From the NCBI RefSeq assembly GCF_003994415.1, contig NZ_CP034689.1, positions 5,952,001-6,016,000 of the forward strand: 64,000 nt of DNA, read 5' to 3'. Position numbers and translations under genes: made by a program. How positions within the stretch are numbered: the stretch's first letter is position 1; every line of letters starts with the position of its first letter. Below the pieces are notes generated by a model. It was given only the letters and a program-made list of their open reading frames with translations, did not search any database and had not been told where the DNA came from. Source of the DNA: Achromobacter spanius (GTDB lineage: Bacteria; Pseudomonadota; Gammaproteobacteria; Burkholderiales; Burkholderiaceae_B). Positions 55,515 to 63,096 of the stretch are shown here, piece by piece.

Positions 55515-55575
55515 GATGGGTGGAGCGCGCCGGATCCGTAAAAAGAACACAGGCGTGAATCGCGCGTAACCCATC
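55511..55575 (+). repeat. 65-bp element overlapping the binding-protein stop codon
   Basis: It begins GTAGGATGGGTGGAGCGCG and ends CGCGCGTAACCCATC. Its first bases supply the TAG of the upstream gene. Confidence 0.87.
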
Positions 55576-55610
55576 AGGCGATGCAGGATCGCGCGTAGAT
55601 CTCCAAAAGC

Positions 55611-55664
55611 AAAACAGCCGGCAGATGGATAGGCTTTTAGTCCATTCTGCCGGCTGTTTTTTCT
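55611..55664. terminator. Strong bidirectional intrinsic terminator
   Basis: The arms AACAGCCGGCAGATGGA and TCCATTCTGCCGGCTGTT form a 17-bp stem with one bulge and an 11-base loop, flanked by T6 on the plus strand and A-rich sequence on the other side. It ends the gentisate operon and could also end the Bug gene transcript from the right. Confidence 0.85.
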
Positions 55665-55697
55665 ATTGTGAGCGCTAGCGTGCTTTCACCGCTGCTT

Positions 55698-55762
55698 GAT
55701 GGGTTTCGCGCGTTTGGCGTTGGTGTTCTTTGCTCAATCTTGCCGCGCTACACCCATCCTAC
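55698..55762 (-). repeat. 65-bp element, inverted copy
   Basis: It reads GATGGGTTTCGCGCG at the left and CACCCATCCTAC at the right, just past the terminator hairpin. Confidence 0.85.
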
Positions 55763-55781
55763 GGGTCCGGGATCAATCCGC

Positions 55782-55845
55782 GTAGGATGGGTGTGGCGCG
55801 CGGGGCTTGTAAATAGAACCCCGCCGCCGACCGCGCAAACCCATC
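55782..55845 (+). repeat. 65-bp-type element (64 bp)
   Basis: It begins GTAGGATGGGTGTGGCGCG and ends CGCGCAAACCCATC, stopping 6 bp before the end of the Bug gene. Confidence 0.8.
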
Positions 55846-55851
55846 ACACCC

Positions 55852-56867
55852 TCAATTCAAACTCGCCCCCGAGATCTTCACGATCTCCTGGTACTTCGCC
55901 TTCTCACTCTTCACAAATTCGGCAAACGCTTCCGGCGTCATCGGCGTGGCTTCCGAACCCATCATCAGCAGGCGCTGCTTCACGTCCGGCTGCTGCATCG
56001 CATCCGCATAGGCCTTGTTCAGCTTCGCCACCACCGGCGCGGGCGTGCCGCCGGTCGTGAACACCCCAAACCAGGTACCCAGGTCAAAGCCCTTGATGCC
56101 CGACTCTTCAACCGTCGGCACATCCGCCAGCAACGACGAACGCTTGGCCGTCGTCACCGCCAGCGCCTTGACCTTGCCGTCCTTGATCAAGGGTGCCGAT
56201 GCAGCCAGGTTGTCGAACATGAAATCCGACTGGCCCGACAACAACGCCAACTGCGCGGGCGCCGCGCCTTGATAGGGAATGTGTTCAACCTTGATGTCGG
56301 CGCGCGCCTTCAGCAGTTCGCCCGACAGATGGCCCGCGCTGCCGTTGCCGCCCGAACCGTAGTTCAGCTTGCCCGGATTCTTCTTCGCGTAAGCGATCAG
56401 GTCGGCCAGCGTCTTGATGTTGTTCTTGTCGGCGAATTCATTGTTCATCACCAGCACGTTCGGCACCGCCGCCACGATCGTCACGGGCGCGAAGTCCTTG
56501 ACTGGGTCGTAAGGCAGATTGGCGAACAGCCAGGGGTTGATGGCGTGCGTGGCCACCGCGCCCATGACCAGCGTGTAGCCATCGGCCGGCGCCTTGGCCA
56601 CCAGATCAGCGCCGATGTTGCCGCCCGCGCCCGACCGGTTTTCCACGATCACGGGTTGGCCGAGCGATGCGCGCACTTTTTCGGCAAGCAGCCGGGCCAT
56701 GGTGTCCAGCGGACCGCCGGGCGGGTAAGGCACGACAAAGCGAAGCGGCTTGGTCGGGAAATCGGTGGCTTGGGCCAGCGCGGGTGCGCCGAAAGGCAGG
56801 GTGGCGGCAAGCGCCACGGCGCCTTGCAACAGGGCGCGGCGGACCGCGCTACGGGGGGATTCGTCAT
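55852..56867 (-). CDS. Tripartite tricarboxylate transporter substrate-binding protein (Bug family), start apparently frameshifted
   Basis: A Bug-family periplasmic protein with FVVPYPPGGPLDTMARL, VIVENRSGAGGNIGAD and the QSDFMFDNLA loop. The strong ribosome site AGGAG lies nine bases ahead of the ATG at 56867, but that ATG opens the wrong frame. One more C in the six-C run just inside (MTNPP, then RSAVRRALLQGAVALAATLP) restores a normal signal peptide. As written, the usable frame would have to start at an ATG at 56883 that overlaps the ribosome site. The ligand is unknown. Confidence 0.83.
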
Positions 56868-57004
56868 GATGTTGTCTCCTCATCCAGATCAATGGCGGCC
56901 TGTAGCATACCGCAGCCCAAGTGTTGGCGTAACAAAGGGATACGCGGCAGATTGGCCCGATATTCGCGCGGGTCAGCGGGATTTCAGCGCCGCACGTGCA
57001 CCGA

Positions 57005-57313
57005 TCAGCCTTGCGGCGTGGGTTCGGATTTGCGCCTGACCAGCGCGGTGAGTGAAACGCCTAGTGCGTTCATGACCTTGCGCAGGGTGTGGTAGCTGGG
57101 GTTCGCGCCGGGGGCCAGCACCCGATACAGGTTTGTTCTGGCAAGCCCTGTCTCACGAGCAATTTCAGTGATGCCGCGCGCGCGCGCCACGTCGCCCAGG
57201 GCTTGCAGGAAGGCGTCAGGATCGTCCTCCGCCGCCGCGTCCGCCAGGTAATGCGCGATCGTTTCGTCATCTTTCAAATAATTCGCTGCGTCGAAGTCGC
57301 GTAATTTCGTCAT
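57005..57313 (-). CDS. HigA-type addiction module antitoxin (HI1420 family)
   Basis: A 102-residue antitoxin with a Xre-like helix-turn-helix (GITEIARETGLARTNLYRVL) followed by NPSYHTLRKVMNALGVSL. The DDETIAHYLADAAAEDDP N-terminus is typical of this group. It neutralises the toxin encoded just upstream and probably represses the operon. Its ATG overlaps the toxin stop by ATGA, and the toxin-first order is normal for this family. Confidence 0.85.
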   Translation of the reverse strand: MTKLRDFDAANYLKDDETIAHYLADAAAEDDPDAFLQALGDVARARGITEIARETGLARTNLYRVLAPGANPSYHTLRKVMNALGVSLTALVRRKSEPTPQG

Positions 57314-57618
57314 TTCTCGATGCTCCGCTTAATTTCCGTCCAAAGGCGTTTGGCTTGGGCAATGTCTTTGCCCTGCCTGGTCTTGTTTCCGCCGCAAAGC
57401 AGCACGTAGACCACCTCGTCGGCTCGGGCGTAGTACACCCGGTAGCCGGCGCCAATATTCACGCGCATTTCACTGACGCCCTCGCCCACTGGCTCTACGT
57501 AGCCAAAATTCCCATTCATGGCGCGCGACAATCGGCGCAGGATTTGAGCACGCGCCCGCAAGTCTCGGAGTGAATTTAGCCAACGGGTGAACGCCTCGGT
57601 TTCTCGGAATCTAAGCAT
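57310..57618 (-). CDS. HigB-type toxin (RelE/ParE superfamily, addiction module killer)
   Basis: A 102-residue RelE-fold toxin, with LRDLRARAQILRRLSRAMNG, the GEGVSEMRVNIGAGYRVYYAR core and LLCGGNKTRQGKDI. Members cleave mRNA at the ribosome or act on gyrase. The frame opens at 57645, but the family sequence begins at the ATG at 57618. An inverted repeat covers the start and fits autoregulation. Confidence 0.84.
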   Translation of the reverse strand: MLRFRETEAFTRWLNSLRDLRARAQILRRLSRAMNGNFGYVEPVGEGVSEMRVNIGAGYRVYYARADEVVYVLLCGGNKTRQGKDIAQAKRLWTEIKRSIEK

Positions 57619-57626
57619 ACCGAGAA
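57601..57626. promoter_or_regulatory. Inverted repeat TTCTCGG-N12-CCGAGAA at the toxin start
   Basis: A perfect 7-bp dyad overlapping the toxin start codon, a likely binding site for the antitoxin or the complex. If so, the toxin transcript may begin near here and the operator would block it. Confidence 0.45.
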
Positions 57627-57701
57627 TGTCGCTCAAAAGGTACATTTAGAACAACGGCAAGATCCTCCCGTAGCGTCAGCCGGCCACACAATTTCGTCGC
57701 G

Positions 57702-57750
57702 CCAAAACAAAACACCCCAAAACCCGGATCGAAATCCAAGCTTTGGGGTG
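57702..57750 (-). terminator. Intrinsic terminator of the aap operon
   Basis: On the minus strand, CACCCCAAA pairs with TTTGGGGTG across a loop of about 20 bases and is followed by TTTTGTTTT. It lies 28 bp past the aapP stop. Confidence 0.75.
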
Positions 57751-57778
57751 ATTGCCAAAACGGCGGTTCTTGAGGGGA

Positions 57779-58519
57779 TCAGTGCAGGATCTGGCTCAGG
57801 AAAAGCTGGGTCCGTTCGTTCTGCGGGTTGTCGAAGAACTGATCGGGCGTGTTTTGTTCGATGATTTCGCCACGGTCCATGAAGATGACGCGGTTGGCGA
57901 CTTTGCGCGCGAAGCCCATTTCGTGGGTCACGCAGATCATCGTCATGCCGCTTTCCTGGGCCAACGTGACCATCACGTCCAGCACTTCCTTGACCATTTC
58001 GGGGTCAAGCGCCGACGTCGGCTCATCAAACAGCATGATCTTCGGGCTCATGCACAACGACCGCGCAATGGCCACGCGCTGCTGCTGGCCGCCCGACAAC
58101 TGGCCGGGGAATTTCTTGGCCTGTTCCGGAATGCGCACGCGCTCCAGGTATTTCATGGCGGTGGCCTCGGCTTCCGCGCGCGGCTTCTTCAGCACCCACA
58201 TGGGTCCCAACGTCAGGTTTTCCAGCACCGTCAGGTGCGGGAACAGGTTGAAGTGCTGGAACACCATGCCGACGTCCTTGCGGATCGTCTCGATGTGCTT
58301 CAAGTCATTGGTGAGCTCGGTGCCATCGACAATGATGTGGCCCTTCTGGTGCTCTTCCAGACGATTGATGCAGCGGATCATCGTGGACTTGCCCGAACCC
58401 GACGGGCCGCACACCACAATGCGCTCACCCTGCGCCACGTCCAGATTGATATTGCGCAACACGTGGAACTGGCCGTACCACTTGTTCACGTCCTGCAAAC
58501 GAATAATGGCATCCGACAT
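57779..58519 (-). CDS. aapP: General L-amino acid ABC transporter ATP-binding protein AapP
   Basis: A 246-residue polar amino-acid ATPase with Walker A GPSGSGKST (about residues 38-46), Q-loop GMVFQHFNLFPHLTV, signature LSGGQQQR and Walker B LFDEPTSALDPEM. GGGAG precedes the ATG at 58519, which is preferred to the open frame to 58576. It is last in the aapJQMP operon and powers uptake of L-amino acids across the inner membrane. Confidence 0.92.
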   Translation of the reverse strand: MSDAIIRLQDVNKWYGQFHVLRNINLDVAQGERIVVCGPSGSGKSTMIRCINRLEEHQKGHIIVDGTELTNDLKHIETIRKDVGMVFQHFNLFPHLTVLENLTLGPMWVLKKPRAEAEATAMKYLERVRIPEQAKKFPGQLSGGQQQRVAIARSLCMSPKIMLFDEPTSALDPEMVKEVLDVMVTLAQESGMTMICVTHEMGFARKVANRVIFMDRGEIIEQNTPDQFFDNPQNERTQLFLSQILH

Positions 58520-58579
58520 GCCTGTACTCCCGTAAATATCGCTGTGCGCGCCCGCCGGCAGGCAGGCGCGCGGCATTGA

Positions 58580-59680
58580 CTAGCGTTGGTGACCCGTCGC
58601 AAGACGTTTTTCAAGCGCCTGGCTGTACTTGGACATGGAAAAGCAGAACACGAAGTAGATCAGCGAGATGAACAGGTACGCCTCTACGCCGAATCCACGC
58701 CATGCCGCATCCGACAAGGCCGCCTTGGCTGCCAAGGTCAGGTCGAAAATGCCGATGATGACCACCAGCGAGGTGTCCTTGAACAGCGCGATGAAAATGC
58801 TGACCAGCGGCGGAATCACGATCTTCAGTGCCTGCGGCAGGATGATCTTGCGCATCTGCTGCCAGTACTTCAGGCCCAGCGAATCCGCGCCTTCGTATTG
58901 CCCCTTCGGGATCGCCTGCAAACCACCGCGCACCGTTTCCGCGATGTAGGCGGCGGCGAACATGATGATGGCGATCTGCGCGCGCAGCAGCTTGTCGATG
59001 GAAAACCCTTCCGGCAGGAACAGCGGCAGCATCACCGACGACATGAACAGCAGGCTGATCAGCGGCACGCCACGGATCAGTTCGATGTACACGACGCACA
59101 GCGCCTTGATGGCCGGCATCTTCGAGCGCCGGCCCAAGGCCAGCAACACGCCGATCGGGAACGCGAAGGCGATGCCGAACGTGGACAGGATCAGCGTCAG
59201 CGGCAGGCCGCCCCAGCGTGCGTTTTCCACGTAGGTCAGGCCGAACACGCCGCCCCACATCAAGAGCGCAACCGCGGTCAGGCCCACGACCCAGATGACG
59301 GCCAGTTTCCAGTTCCAGAAGGCACGGATGCCGCTGCACACAATCACGCCCACCAGCAGGATGGTGGCGATCAGCGGCCGCCATTGCTCGTCGAACGGAT
59401 AGGTGCCGAACAGAATCAGCCGGTGCTTCTCGATGATGAACGCCCAGCAGGCGCCACCCGAGGCCCGGCATTCCTGGGCATTGGTCGCATTGAAGTCGGC
59501 TTTGAAGAATGCCCATTCCAGCAGCGCCGGCACCGACATCAGCAGGAACCACGCAAGCAGTACCGTGATGAGGATGTTCAGCGGTGATGAGAACAGGCGG
59601 GATTTCAGCCATGCCCAGGGGCCCACATGCGTGCTGGGCGGCGGCATGGCGTCGGTGGGGGTATGCGTAGTGCTGCTCAT
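58580..59680 (-). CDS. aapM: General L-amino acid ABC transporter permease AapM
   Basis: A 366-residue permease with extra N-terminal helices, as usual for AapM. The HisM/GltK-type core covers YIELIRGVPLISLLF and the EAA loop QYEGADSLGLKYWQQMRKII. It follows aapQ by one base, so the two are tightly coupled. With AapQ it forms the membrane channel for polar L-amino acids. Confidence 0.92.
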   Translation of the reverse strand: MSSTTHTPTDAMPPPSTHVGPWAWLKSRLFSSPLNILITVLLAWFLLMSVPALLEWAFFKADFNATNAQECRASGGACWAFIIEKHRLILFGTYPFDEQWRPLIATILLVGVIVCSGIRAFWNWKLAVIWVVGLTAVALLMWGGVFGLTYVENARWGGLPLTLILSTFGIAFAFPIGVLLALGRRSKMPAIKALCVVYIELIRGVPLISLLFMSSVMLPLFLPEGFSIDKLLRAQIAIIMFAAAYIAETVRGGLQAIPKGQYEGADSLGLKYWQQMRKIILPQALKIVIPPLVSIFIALFKDTSLVVIIGIFDLTLAAKAALSDAAWRGFGVEAYLFISLIYFVFCFSMSKYSQALEKRLATGHQR

Positions 59681-59681
59681 C

Positions 59682-60872
59682 TCAACGCTCCACCAGCGCG
59701 ATGCGCTTGTTGTACCAGTTCATGAATATCGAGATCGAGAGGCTGACCGTGAGGTACGCGCCCATGATGATGAGAATGCCCTCGATGGCCTGGCCCGTCT
59801 GATTCAGCGTGGTGTTGACCACCGACACGATGTCCGGATAGCCGATAGCCACGGCCAGCGAGCTGTTCTTCGTCAGGTTCAGGTACTGGCTGGTCATCGG
59901 GGGGATGATCACGCGCAGCGCCTGCGGCAGAATCACCAGGCGCAGCACCTTGGCGCGCGGCAGGCCCAGCGAACCGGCGGCTTCCCATTGGCCGTTGTTC
60001 ACGGCCTGGATGCCCGAGCGCACCACTTCGGCAATGAAAGCCGACGTATAGATCACCAGACCCGCCAGCAGCGCGGCGAATTCCGGTGACAGCGTCAGGC
60101 CGCCCGCGAAGTTGAAGCCCTTGAGTTCCGGCATCTGCAGCGACAGCGACGCACCGCTGACCAGCCAGCCCACGATGGGCAAGCCAATCAACAAGCCCAT
60201 GGCCCAGCGGCCCAGCGGGAACACCTGGCCGGTGGCTTCCTGGCGCTTCTTGCCGTAGTGGCCCAGGAAGATGATGGCGACGATGGCCAGGCCCAGGCCC
60301 GCCAGCATCCAATCCAGCGAATTGCCTTCCAGCGAGGGCACCTTCAGGCCGCGGTTGGAAATGAAGACGCCGGGCAGCGGATTGTGCGCCTGGCGCGGAC
60401 CCGGCATGTTTTCCGTGATCAGCGCGTACCAGAAGAACAATTGCAGCAAGAGCGGCACGTTGCGCATCACTTCGACGTAAACCGAGGTGATCTTGGCGAC
60501 GAGCCAATTCTTGGACAGTCGGCCAATGCCGATCAGGGTGCCGAGGATGGTGGCAAGCACGATGCCGATGACGGCGACGCGCAAGGTGTTGAGCAAGCCG
60601 ACCAGAATGGCGCGGCCGTAATCATTCGTGGGGGAGTAGTCGATGGGCGTTTCGCCGATCGCGAATCCGGCTTCTCGGCTCAGAAACCCGAAGCCCGTGG
60701 CGATATTGCGCACGGACAGGTTATGTAGCGTGTTGGAAACCAGGAACCACACTGCCCAGGCCACCGCGGCCAGCGCGAACACCTGGTACACCACCGAGCG
60801 CACGCCGGGGTCGTTCCAGTTGAGCCGCCGGCGAGGAGCCGCAATTGGGGCATTATTTTTAGAAGTCGTCAT
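59682..60872 (-). CDS. aapQ: General L-amino acid ABC transporter permease AapQ
   Basis: A 396-residue permease with about eight helices, including YVEVMRNVPLLLQLFFWYAL and the EAA loop QWEAAGSLGLPRAKVLRLVI. The large insert between helices is typical of AapQ rather than of the shorter GltJ. It is separated from aapJ by 124 bp that contain two hairpins. Confidence 0.92.
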   Translation of the reverse strand: MTTSKNNAPIAAPRRRLNWNDPGVRSVVYQVFALAAVAWAVWFLVSNTLHNLSVRNIATGFGFLSREAGFAIGETPIDYSPTNDYGRAILVGLLNTLRVAVIGIVLATILGTLIGIGRLSKNWLVAKITSVYVEVMRNVPLLLQLFFWYALITENMPGPRQAHNPLPGVFISNRGLKVPSLEGNSLDWMLAGLGLAIVAIIFLGHYGKKRQEATGQVFPLGRWAMGLLIGLPIVGWLVSGASLSLQMPELKGFNFAGGLTLSPEFAALLAGLVIYTSAFIAEVVRSGIQAVNNGQWEAAGSLGLPRAKVLRLVILPQALRVIIPPMTSQYLNLTKNSSLAVAIGYPDIVSVVNTTLNQTGQAIEGILIIMGAYLTVSLSISIFMNWYNKRIALVER

Positions 60873-60934
60873 GATGAATCTACAGAAGTCGTAAACCGGG
60901 CGGCAACGCCGGCAAGGCCACCCCTACTCCTGCC

Positions 60935-60985
60935 GCCCGCTCGGTGGCGGGCTAGGCAAGACGGAGCGCCGGGCTCCGCCTTGCC
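60935..60985 (-). promoter_or_regulatory. Two intercistronic hairpins between aapJ and aapQ
   Basis: A 12-bp stem (GGCAAGACGGAG with CTCCGCCTTGCC, one G-U type mismatch) at 60955-60985 and a 6-bp stem (GCCCGC with GCGGGC) at 60935-60952, just past the aapJ stop. Such structures commonly let the binding-protein mRNA outlive the permease part. That role is inferred. Confidence 0.6.
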
Positions 60986-60996
60986 AGGCAGCCGTG

Positions 60997-62013
60997 TTAG
61001 CGCACCGGCCAGCCGTACATCAAACCGCCTTGCTTGTACGAGGCGTTCAAACCACGCTCCAGCTTCATCGCGCTGTTCTTGCCCAGCGTGTTTTCGAAGC
61101 TTTCGCCGTAGTTACCCACGCTCTTGATGATGTGGTAAGCCCACTTGTCGTCCACGCCCAGGTTCTTGCCCATGCCCGGGGTCACGCCCAGGATTCGCTG
61201 GATGTTGGGGTTGGAGCTCTTGGTCATTTCATCGACGTTCGCCTTGGTGATGCCGTATTCCTCGGCTTCCAGCATGGCGTTCAGCGTCCAGCGAACAATG
61301 TTGAACCATTGCTCGTCGCCCTGGCGCACCATGGGGCCCAGCGGTTCCTTGGAGAAGTCTTCCGGCAGGATGACGAACTTGTCCGGGTTCTCGAGCGTGG
61401 TCCGGGTGGAAGCCAGTTGCGACTTGTCGGTCGTGAAGGCGTCGCAGCGGCCGGCCGAGAAGGCGCGGATGATTTCGTCGTACTTGTCGATCACGACCGG
61501 CTTGAATTCAATCTTCTGGCTGCGGAACCAGTCGGCCAGGTTCAGTTCGGTGGTGGTGCCCGGCTGCACGCAGATGGTGGCGCCGTTCAATTCCTTGGCG
61601 CTCTTGACGTTCAGGTCCTTGGAGACCATGACGCCTTGCGAGTCGTAGTAGTTCACGCCCGCGCCGATCAGGCCCAGCGTCGTGTCGCGCGTCAGCGTCA
61701 CGGTGGTGTTGCGGGTCAGCACGTCGATTTCGCCGGATTGCAGGGCGGTGAAGCGCTGCTGCGTGTTCAGGGGCGTGAACTTGACCTTGGTGGCGTCGCC
61801 GAACATGGTCGAGGCGATGGCGCGGCACAGGTCCACGTCAATGCCCTTGTATTCGCCCTTGCTGTCAGCAATCGAGAATCCCGGAATGCCCGTTGAAACC
61901 CCGCATTGGACAAACCCTTTTTTCTTAACGTTATCGAAGGTCGCGCCCGCATTGGCAGCCGCGGATGCGGCGAACAGTGCCGCGCCAATAGCAGCGAGTT
62001 TCAGTACTTTCAT
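60997..62013 (-). CDS. aapJ: General L-amino acid ABC transporter substrate-binding protein AapJ
   Basis: A 338-residue periplasmic binding protein of the SBP_bac_3 group. It has a signal peptide (LAAIGAALFAASAAANA) and the core QCGVSTGIPGFSIADSKGEY with GIDVDLCRAIA. CGGAG lies ahead of the ATG at 62013, and the upstream extension to 62106 is rejected. It captures L-amino acids for the AapQMP importer. Confidence 0.92.
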   Translation of the reverse strand: MKVLKLAAIGAALFAASAAANAGATFDNVKKKGFVQCGVSTGIPGFSIADSKGEYKGIDVDLCRAIASTMFGDATKVKFTPLNTQQRFTALQSGEIDVLTRNTTVTLTRDTTLGLIGAGVNYYDSQGVMVSKDLNVKSAKELNGATICVQPGTTTELNLADWFRSQKIEFKPVVIDKYDEIIRAFSAGRCDAFTTDKSQLASTRTTLENPDKFVILPEDFSKEPLGPMVRQGDEQWFNIVRWTLNAMLEAEEYGITKANVDEMTKSSNPNIQRILGVTPGMGKNLGVDDKWAYHIIKSVGNYGESFENTLGKNSAMKLERGLNASYKQGGLMYGWPVR

Positions 62014-62152
62014 CGTGATCTCCGTGTGGGACAAATCGAGCTTGCCACGGCCGGGTTGGGCCGAAGCATGGGGCGGATGGTAGCGTCCGGACAAGGGGCG
62101 GCACATCCGGGAATTCCCTTGAAATATAGGGACACTGGCGAAATCAATTGAT

Positions 62153-62168
62153 GTTTTCGTTCGAAAAC
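62153..62168. promoter_or_regulatory. Perfect palindrome GTTTTCGTTCGAAAAC in the aapJ/ftsE gap
   Basis: A 7-bp dyad with a 2-base centre lies 140 bp ahead of aapJ and 170 bp ahead of ftsE. GGGACAC flanks it on both sides (62129 and 62170). It is a possible operator for amino-acid-responsive control. The rest of the 324-bp gap shows no gene. Confidence 0.4.
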
Positions 62169-62337
62169 GGGGACACCTTTTTTCGATTGCACGGCGTTCG
62201 AAGATGCGTTCATTTCGTTCTGATCAAAACGTGTCCAGGCGGTCACGCGGAAACGCTTTTTCACAGGACCGCGAGGAATGGGCTTAGGTCTCCCTCCTGT
62301 CCCCGAGTTACTATTGCGGCTTCATCCGACAGCCGCC

Positions 62338-63096
62338 ATGATCGAATTCCAGCACGTATTCAAATCATATGGTCGCGGCCGAAATATCCTGGCCGACATC
62401 AACTTCCGCGTAAGCGCGGGAGAATTCGTTTTCGTATCCGGGCCATCAGGCGCCGGTAAATCCACGCTGCTCAAGCTGATCGGCGGGTTGGAGCCCGCCA
62501 GCCGCGGGTCCATCCAGGTCAACGGGCAACGGCTGGACAAGCTGCCCGCGCGCGCGCGCCCTTACCTGCGCCGCGCCGTGGGCGTCATTTTGCAAGACAC
62601 CCACCTGCTGTTCGATCGAAGCGCGTTCGAAAACGTCATGCTGCCGCTGGCGGTCCAGGGCCACGCCTGGGATTCCGCCGCATCGCGCGCCCGCGCCGCC
62701 TTGGACAAGGTGGGCCTGTCGGGCAAGGAAGACCTGAATCCCATTGAATTGTCCGGCGGCGAACAGCAGCGCCTGGCCATCGCGCGCGCCATCGTGAACC
62801 GGCCCGCCATCCTGATTGCCGACGAACCCACCGCCAATCTTGACGACGACAACGCGCAGCGCATCATGAACGTGTTCCGCGATTTCAACCGCGTTGGCGT
62901 GACCACGCTGATCGCCTCGCATGACCAGGGGCTGATGGCACGCTATGCCTCGCGTACCTTGCGCATCGAGCCGGGCAAGTTCGCCGATTCGCACGGCCCC
63001 GCCTCACCGCCCGACTCGGGCCAGCCCGCATCGGGTTCGTCGCGCGCAAGCGGCCGCGCCGAGCCCGGCCTGGGTGCACACGGAGCGTCGTCATGA
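62338..63096 (+). CDS. ftsE: Cell division ATP-binding protein FtsE
   Basis: A 252-residue ABC ATPase that works with FtsX to control septal murein hydrolases. Walker A is GPSGAGKST (about residues 35-43), the signature ELSGGEQQR and Walker B ILIADEPTANLD. The core is followed by a Ser/Gly/Pro/Ala-rich tail of about 30 residues, longer than in most FtsE proteins. The ATG at 62338 begins the conserved MIEFQHVFKSY. It overlaps ftsX by ATGA. Confidence 0.93.
   Translation: MIEFQHVFKSYGRGRNILADINFRVSAGEFVFVSGPSGAGKSTLLKLIGGLEPASRGSIQVNGQRLDKLPARARPYLRRAVGVILQDTHLLFDRSAFENVMLPLAVQGHAWDSAASRARAALDKVGLSGKEDLNPIELSGGEQQRLAIARAIVNRPAILIADEPTANLDDDNAQRIMNVFRDFNRVGVTTLIASHDQGLMARYASRTLRIEPGKFADSHGPASPPDSGQPASGSSRASGRAEPGLGAHGASS

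Noticed and set aside
55576..55697. Small RNA gene around the strong hairpin
   Set aside because: The structure is fully explained as a bidirectional terminator. I see no promoter for a separate transcript.
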